Shown: piece by piece, positions 60,230-64,000 of the stretch
Layout: each line of letters starts with the position of its first letter
Position numbering within the stretch: the first letter of the stretch is position 1
Assembly: GCA_017500935.1 (NCBI GenBank)
Contig: JAFVXW010000085.1
Location: 124,001 to 188,000 of the forward strand
Reading direction: 5' to 3'
Length of the DNA stretch: 64,000 nucleotides
Origin: Lachnospiraceae bacterium
GTDB taxonomy: Bacteria; Bacillota; Clostridia; Lachnospirales; Lachnospiraceae
Translations under genes and position numbers: made by a program
Notes under the pieces: generated by a model
The model's input: the letters and a program-made list of their open reading frames with translations, nothing else
What the model was told of the DNA's origin: nothing
Database searches by the model: none

Positions 60230-61675
60230 TTAACATATTTTTTCCACTGAAATTCCCATAAGCTTACCGAATTTCTCGACCATGGTTCCACAATGTCCAA
60301 CCGCCAAAGCAGCATGATGTGTCACTCCCGCTTCTACCCATTTGCAGATAAAGTCACGTATATCCATTCCAAAATCTGCACGGGTCATGGAATTTCCCTG
60401 CTTTGCAAGCCATCCGTCAACTGATTTTCCTTCTGCATAAACCAGTTTAAAGTTGCAACGTTCATCCTGCGTCAACGCAACCATAGAAATGGGGCCGAAT
60501 TTTAACGGAAATTCTACTGAAATGCCATGTCCTTTCTTTCCGTGCATAAATCCCAGACCTCGGATCATCGGCTTTCCTTCACTGATACGGATGTCATGAG
60601 GGCCATCATGTCCAACTGCAACATGGTTGTAATCAAAAGCCATGAAACAAAGTTCTGAAAAAGATCCGCCGCATCCTAATGCACTGGTAAGGTACATTGC
60701 AAGACAGGTCTTCATGTCAGCTTCACCTGCCATCGCAATTCCCTTTGTTGTCATAAGAGAATTACCAATGATCAGATTCGATGCCGTTCTTTCATATATA
60801 CTGTCGTTCTCTCCGCAATAATAATATACCAGACCGGAGAGATTATTATTTTCTACCAGCTTATCCAAACCTACCGCAACTCTTGCCGACCATCTTATAT
60901 CTTCCTCCTGGATCGGCACCGTCATACGTTCATAGCTTGGCGGCATCAATTCAAAATTGTTCTTTATTTCCTCTACCTTGGAAGCGATCTCTTCGTCCGT
61001 ACATTTTTCCACGTAGTCTACCAATTCGCACATTTCCACCATTTTCACATGCGAACCGACTACCTTGGTAATGGATGTAGGATCAAAATTCATGTCCAGC
61101 ATACCTTCATATGTATGTCCCATGAAACCGAATGCCACACCCTTAAATGCATGAACCGCATTGGCTGCTTTGGCCCATTCATGCAGATCATTACGAAACC
61201 GATCATCAATATGTATTCCAAAAACAAGACCGGCAGGCTTATGTCCTACTCTCATCAATGCATGATATGCTTCCGGAAATCCGCATGGACCGCCGACACC
61301 ATTGGCCTCATCTGCATTGATATCCCGTACGCCGGAGGTGTCCTTCCATCTCTGAGAACCTACCACGACCACCGGGCAGCCTGCTGCCAGAACACCCTGC
61401 ACCCATCGTCCCGATGCTGCATATGTAGTGATATGCAAAAACAGCAGATCTATGTTCTGTGCCTTGAACCGAAGACCAGCCTCGTAGGATGCTTCTCTGT
61501 TATCTACAAATTCAAATAACACCTCTACACCTGTTTCTGCAATGCAATCTGCAATCTCCCGCCCCATTACAGTCAGACTTTCTCGCATTCCCGGGAACTG
61601 ATTCCATTCCCAATATTCGCAATGTCCTACCGACATAACACCAATACGGGCCTTTTCGCTAATACTTGTCTTCAT
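60230..61675 (-). CDS. L-arabinose-isomerase-like protein
   Basis: A 481-residue protein of the arabinose/fucose isomerase fold, first gene of the operon. N-terminal IGVMSVGHCEYWEWNQFPGM and the sugar-isomerase middle domain lead to GIAMAGEADMKTCLAMYLTS (Glu318, a probable metal ligand as in AraA), SELCFMAFDYNHVAVGHDGPHD with further Asp/His ligands, and a late THHAALAVGHCGTMVEKFGKLMGI that parallels the end of AraA. It is too diverged to be called araA: the second metal-site glutamate is replaced by an Asp-containing segment. It may isomerise L-arabinose to L-ribulose or act on a related aldose. GAGG is 8 bases before the ATG. Confidence 0.75.
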   Translation of the reverse strand: MKTSISEKARIGVMSVGHCEYWEWNQFPGMRESLTVMGREIADCIAETGVEVLFEFVDNREASYEAGLRFKAQNIDLLFLHITTYAASGRWVQGVLAAGCPVVVVGSQRWKDTSGVRDINADEANGVGGPCGFPEAYHALMRVGHKPAGLVFGIHIDDRFRNDLHEWAKAANAVHAFKGVAFGFMGHTYEGMLDMNFDPTSITKVVGSHVKMVEMCELVDYVEKCTDEEIASKVEEIKNNFELMPPSYERMTVPIQEEDIRWSARVAVGLDKLVENNNLSGLVYYYCGENDSIYERTASNLIIGNSLMTTKGIAMAGEADMKTCLAMYLTSALGCGGSFSELCFMAFDYNHVAVGHDGPHDIRISEGKPMIRGLGFMHGKKGHGISVEFPLKFGPISMVALTQDERCNFKLVYAEGKSVDGWLAKQGNSMTRADFGMDIRDFICKWVEAGVTHHAALAVGHCGTMVEKFGKLMGISVEKIC

Positions 61676-61791
61676 ACTCTAATCCTCTCAGATGCATATC
61701 TTATACTTGAATTTTATTGAATAATTCCCTTTATGTCATTGCATCTGCGTGTAGAATAATAATATAATTTTTACTTTTTTCACAATTTATC

Positions 61792-61819
61792 TTTACATCA
61801 CACTTGTTTCTTATATAAT
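61792..61819 (+). promoter_or_regulatory. Promoter of the GH2 gene
   Basis: TTTACA (61792-61797), 16-base spacer, TATAAT (61814-61819), about 54 bases before the start codon at 61873. Confidence 0.6.
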
Positions 61820-61872
61820 TCTCTTTAGATACCATAATTGTCTGAATATTCGCGCATATGGGAGAACTTTTT

Positions 61873-63669
61873 ATGAAATGTTACCAAAAAGATTATCCAA
61901 GACCCCAATTTGTCCGCCGGAACTGGGAAAATTTAAACGGCCTGTGGGACTTTGCATTTGATGATTCCAATAAAGGAGAACAGGAAAAATGGTATAATAA
62001 TTTCTCAGGTTCTCTCAAAATACAAGTTCCCTTTACATACGAATCTGCTCTAAGCGGCATTCATGATAATACCCCGCATAACAATATCTGGTATCACAGA
62101 ATCTTTCATGTAAACGGTGCTCTTTTACAGGAAAACAATTATATTCTTCACTTTGAAGGCTGCGATTTTCATACAAAACTATGGATAAACGGAGAATATG
62201 CGGGCTGTCACAGCGGAGGTTATGCAAGATTTTCCTTTGATGTCACCAATCTGCTGAAAGACGGTGAGAATCATGTGACAGTAAAAGTTGAGGATTCCTT
62301 TGATCTCCAGATGCCGAGAGGAAAGCAGCGCTGGAAAGATGAAAACTACGGTGTATTTTACGTACAGACCACCGGAATCTGGAAAACCGTCTGGAGCGAA
62401 TATGTTCCCCAAATCTGCTTATCTGATATTAAGATGACACCCAATCTGCAGGATACCCGCCTGGAACTGGAAGCCTGCATACAGGCCCCTGCTGAAGCCT
62501 TTGACGGAAATCTGTTTCTGGAAACAACAATCTCCTTCAACGGCTATCCGGTCAGCAAAACCTGTATTGCACCTTTCGATAACATGAATCGAAATATTAA
62601 AATAGGGATTGATCTGCATTCCGAAGTTTCCAACACAGATGAACCCACTGTAAAGACCTGGTCACCGGAGCATCCGGATCTGTACGATATTGAATTCAGA
62701 ATCCTCAAAAACGGAGCCGTTCTCGATCAGGTAGGTTCTTATTTTGCCATGCGTGACATCCGCATCGAAGGTTGCCGGATTCTTCTCAACCGTTCTCCGC
62801 TGTACCAGAGACTGCTTCTGGATCAGGGATATTGGAAAGATTCTCTGCTTACACCGCCTTGCGAAGAAGCAATTTGGGAAGACATTGAAAAAATACTTGC
62901 CATGGGCTTTAACGGTGTGCGAAAGCATCAAAAAATTGAGGATGAGCGATTTTTGTATTGGTGCGATGTGAAAGGACTGCTTGTCTGGAGCGAAATGGCG
63001 GCCGCCTTCCTCTATTCGGACAGCGCACTGTCCGAATTTACCAGAGAATGGCTGGAAATTGTGAGACAAAATTATAATCATCCCTGTATCATTACCTGGA
63101 CTCCTTTCAATGAATCATGGGGTATTACCAATATCAAAAAACGCCGTGATCAGCAATGTTTTGTCAACGCAATCTACTATCTGACCAAAAGCATCGATCC
63201 TATTCGCCCTGTCATAACCAATGACGGCTGGGAGCATACCATTTCTGATATCATCACGATTCATGATTATGGTCAGGATGCCGATGCCTTAAAAAATCGG
63301 TGGTCTGAACACAAAAACGAGATCCTGAACGCTGACACTTCGCCTGATGTCCAGCGGGCCGCCTTCGCAGATGGTTTTTCTTATCAGGGCCAGCCTGTTA
63401 TCATCAGTGAATACGGAGGTATCGCCATCGATACAGGCGTTCCCGGTTGGGGAAACATGGTCAAAGAGGAAGAATTTGTGCAGCGATTCGAAAGTATTAC
63501 CACCGCAATCAGGCAAATCCCTTACGTCTGCGGTTATTGTTATACCCAGGTGACAGATGTTCAGCAGGAAATCAATGGCTTAATGGATATGGACCGTAAC
63601 TTCAAAGCTGATCCCGAAATTATCCGAAGAATCAATACACAGCCCGTTAATTCAGCAAATCAGGAGTGA
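61873..63669 (+). CDS. GH2 glycosidase (beta-galactosidase/glucuronidase type)
   Basis: A 598-residue family GH2 enzyme: sugar-binding jelly-roll (about 1-180; WENLNGLWDFAFD, YHRIFHV, LWINGEYAGCHSGGYARFSFDVT), immunoglobulin-like domain (about 181-295) and a TIM barrel with acid/base Glu414 in TPFNESWG and nucleophile Glu513 in IISEYGG. No signal peptide is seen, so it acts inside the cell. The start at 61873 follows GGAG by 8 bases; an ATG at 61858 lies before that site. It is divergent from the arabinose-isomerase-like operon. Specificity within GH2 (galactosidase, glucuronidase, arabinopyranosidase) cannot be read from the sequence. Confidence 0.9.
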   Translation: MKCYQKDYPRPQFVRRNWENLNGLWDFAFDDSNKGEQEKWYNNFSGSLKIQVPFTYESALSGIHDNTPHNNIWYHRIFHVNGALLQENNYILHFEGCDFHTKLWINGEYAGCHSGGYARFSFDVTNLLKDGENHVTVKVEDSFDLQMPRGKQRWKDENYGVFYVQTTGIWKTVWSEYVPQICLSDIKMTPNLQDTRLELEACIQAPAEAFDGNLFLETTISFNGYPVSKTCIAPFDNMNRNIKIGIDLHSEVSNTDEPTVKTWSPEHPDLYDIEFRILKNGAVLDQVGSYFAMRDIRIEGCRILLNRSPLYQRLLLDQGYWKDSLLTPPCEEAIWEDIEKILAMGFNGVRKHQKIEDERFLYWCDVKGLLVWSEMAAAFLYSDSALSEFTREWLEIVRQNYNHPCIITWTPFNESWGITNIKKRRDQQCFVNAIYYLTKSIDPIRPVITNDGWEHTISDIITIHDYGQDADALKNRWSEHKNEILNADTSPDVQRAAFADGFSYQGQPVIISEYGGIAIDTGVPGWGNMVKEEEFVQRFESITTAIRQIPYVCGYCYTQVTDVQQEINGLMDMDRNFKADPEIIRRINTQPVNSANQE

Positions 63670-63674
63670 TACCT

Positions 63675-64000
63675 ATGCAGATTACATATATCGGTCACAG
63701 CGGATTTCTGGTCGAAACTTCCGAATGTTATTATTTATTTGATTACTATCAAGGCACACTGCCGTCCCTTCAAACCGACAAACCTATCCTGGTCTTTTCC
63801 AGCCATGTCCATCAGGATCATTACAATCCTGCTGTTTTTAAACTTTTAAAATCCATGGGGATGGAACAGATCACTGCTGTCCTTTCCAAGGATATCCCCA
63901 AGAAAAATATCCTGCGGATACCGCGGACTTAACCTATATTCCGGTAACTTTTCATCATACCTATGAGCTCCCCTGCAGCACAACGCTGTACACCCTGCAT
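63675..64000 (+). pseudogene. MBL-fold metallohydrolase with a frameshift (partial, runs off right edge)
   Basis: Begins at 63675 (AGGAG 8 bases upstream, five bases after the GH2 stop) with QITYIGHSGFLVETSECYYLFDYYQG, then FSSHVHQDHYNP, the HxHxDH metal motif of metallo-beta-lactamase-fold hydrolases. The frame stops at 63932 after KDIPKKNILRIPRT. In the next frame the sequence from about 63907 continues as YPADTADLTYIPVTFHHTYE and stays open to the window edge, with the expected histidine segment. One missing A in the A-run at 63903-63907 explains the break. It could be a true mutation, a slippery expression signal or an assembly error. Confidence 0.75.

Noticed and set aside
1-64000. Mobile elements, prophage, integrase, tRNA or rRNA genes
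   Set aside because: No transposase, integrase, phage protein, terminal inverted repeats or tRNA-like T-loop was recognised by reading; a dedicated RNA search was not possible.

Overview
The window looks like a chromosomal segment of an anaerobic gut-type Firmicute, most likely Lachnospiraceae. This rests on the single-chain clostridial-type PurL, a T-box leader, strong GGAGG ribosome-binding sites, lipoproteins with Firmicute lipoboxes, many uroporphyrinogen-decarboxylase-like (URO-D) proteins and dense glycosidase loci with AraC regulators. No rRNA, tRNA, IS element, phage gene or CRISPR array was recognised.

Layout. 1-5.2 kb (minus): gntR-purC-purM-purL (purL runs off the left edge). 5.6-8.6 kb: URO-D protein 1, a CE15-like esterase and two very small genes. 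8.8-10.5 kb: a T-box(Trp)-controlled orphan trpB. 10.5-12 kb: a CDF-like membrane protein and a lipid/polyprenol-kinase-like protein with hairpin-rich tandem repeats before its start, then a 400-base region full of ACATGT boxes. 12.5-14.7 kb: URO-D protein 2 divergent from an AraC regulator. 14.8-17.7 kb: amidohydrolase-pnuC operon and a membrane-bound LuxR-type regulator that share a matching promoter. 17.7-28.6 kb (minus): a compact eight-gene operon of envelope lipoproteins, TPM-domain, zinc-ribbon and DUF4428 proteins. 28.6-31.9 kb: a structured leader, a solute-binding lipoprotein and, overlapping it by four bases, a second membrane-bound LuxR-type regulator. 31.9-33.4 kb: DUF554 protein and xpt. 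33.5-37.9 kb: three more URO-D proteins and an AraC regulator. 38-64 kb: carbohydrate loci (Gfo/Idh/MocA oxidoreductase, several unassigned TIM-barrel-like glycosidases, GH127, GH29-like, GH172, GH51, GH2, an Eis-like acetyltransferase, an MFS carrier, an ABC importer and an arabinose-isomerase-like enzyme), ending in a frameshifted metallo-beta-lactamase-fold gene.

How it works together. The 41-64 kb part reads as a kit for importing and trimming arabinofuranose-containing glycans: solute-binding protein plus two permeases (no ATPase here, so a shared one elsewhere is implied), GH51, GH127, GH172 and an isomerase. The URO-D proteins recur beside their own regulators but without a corrinoid protein, so substrates are unknown. 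The most novel parts are the eight-gene envelope operon with three RsiV-like (DUF3298-like) segments, the two transmembrane one-component LuxR regulators (one coupled to a solute-binding protein), and an ABC permease fused to a beta-propeller.
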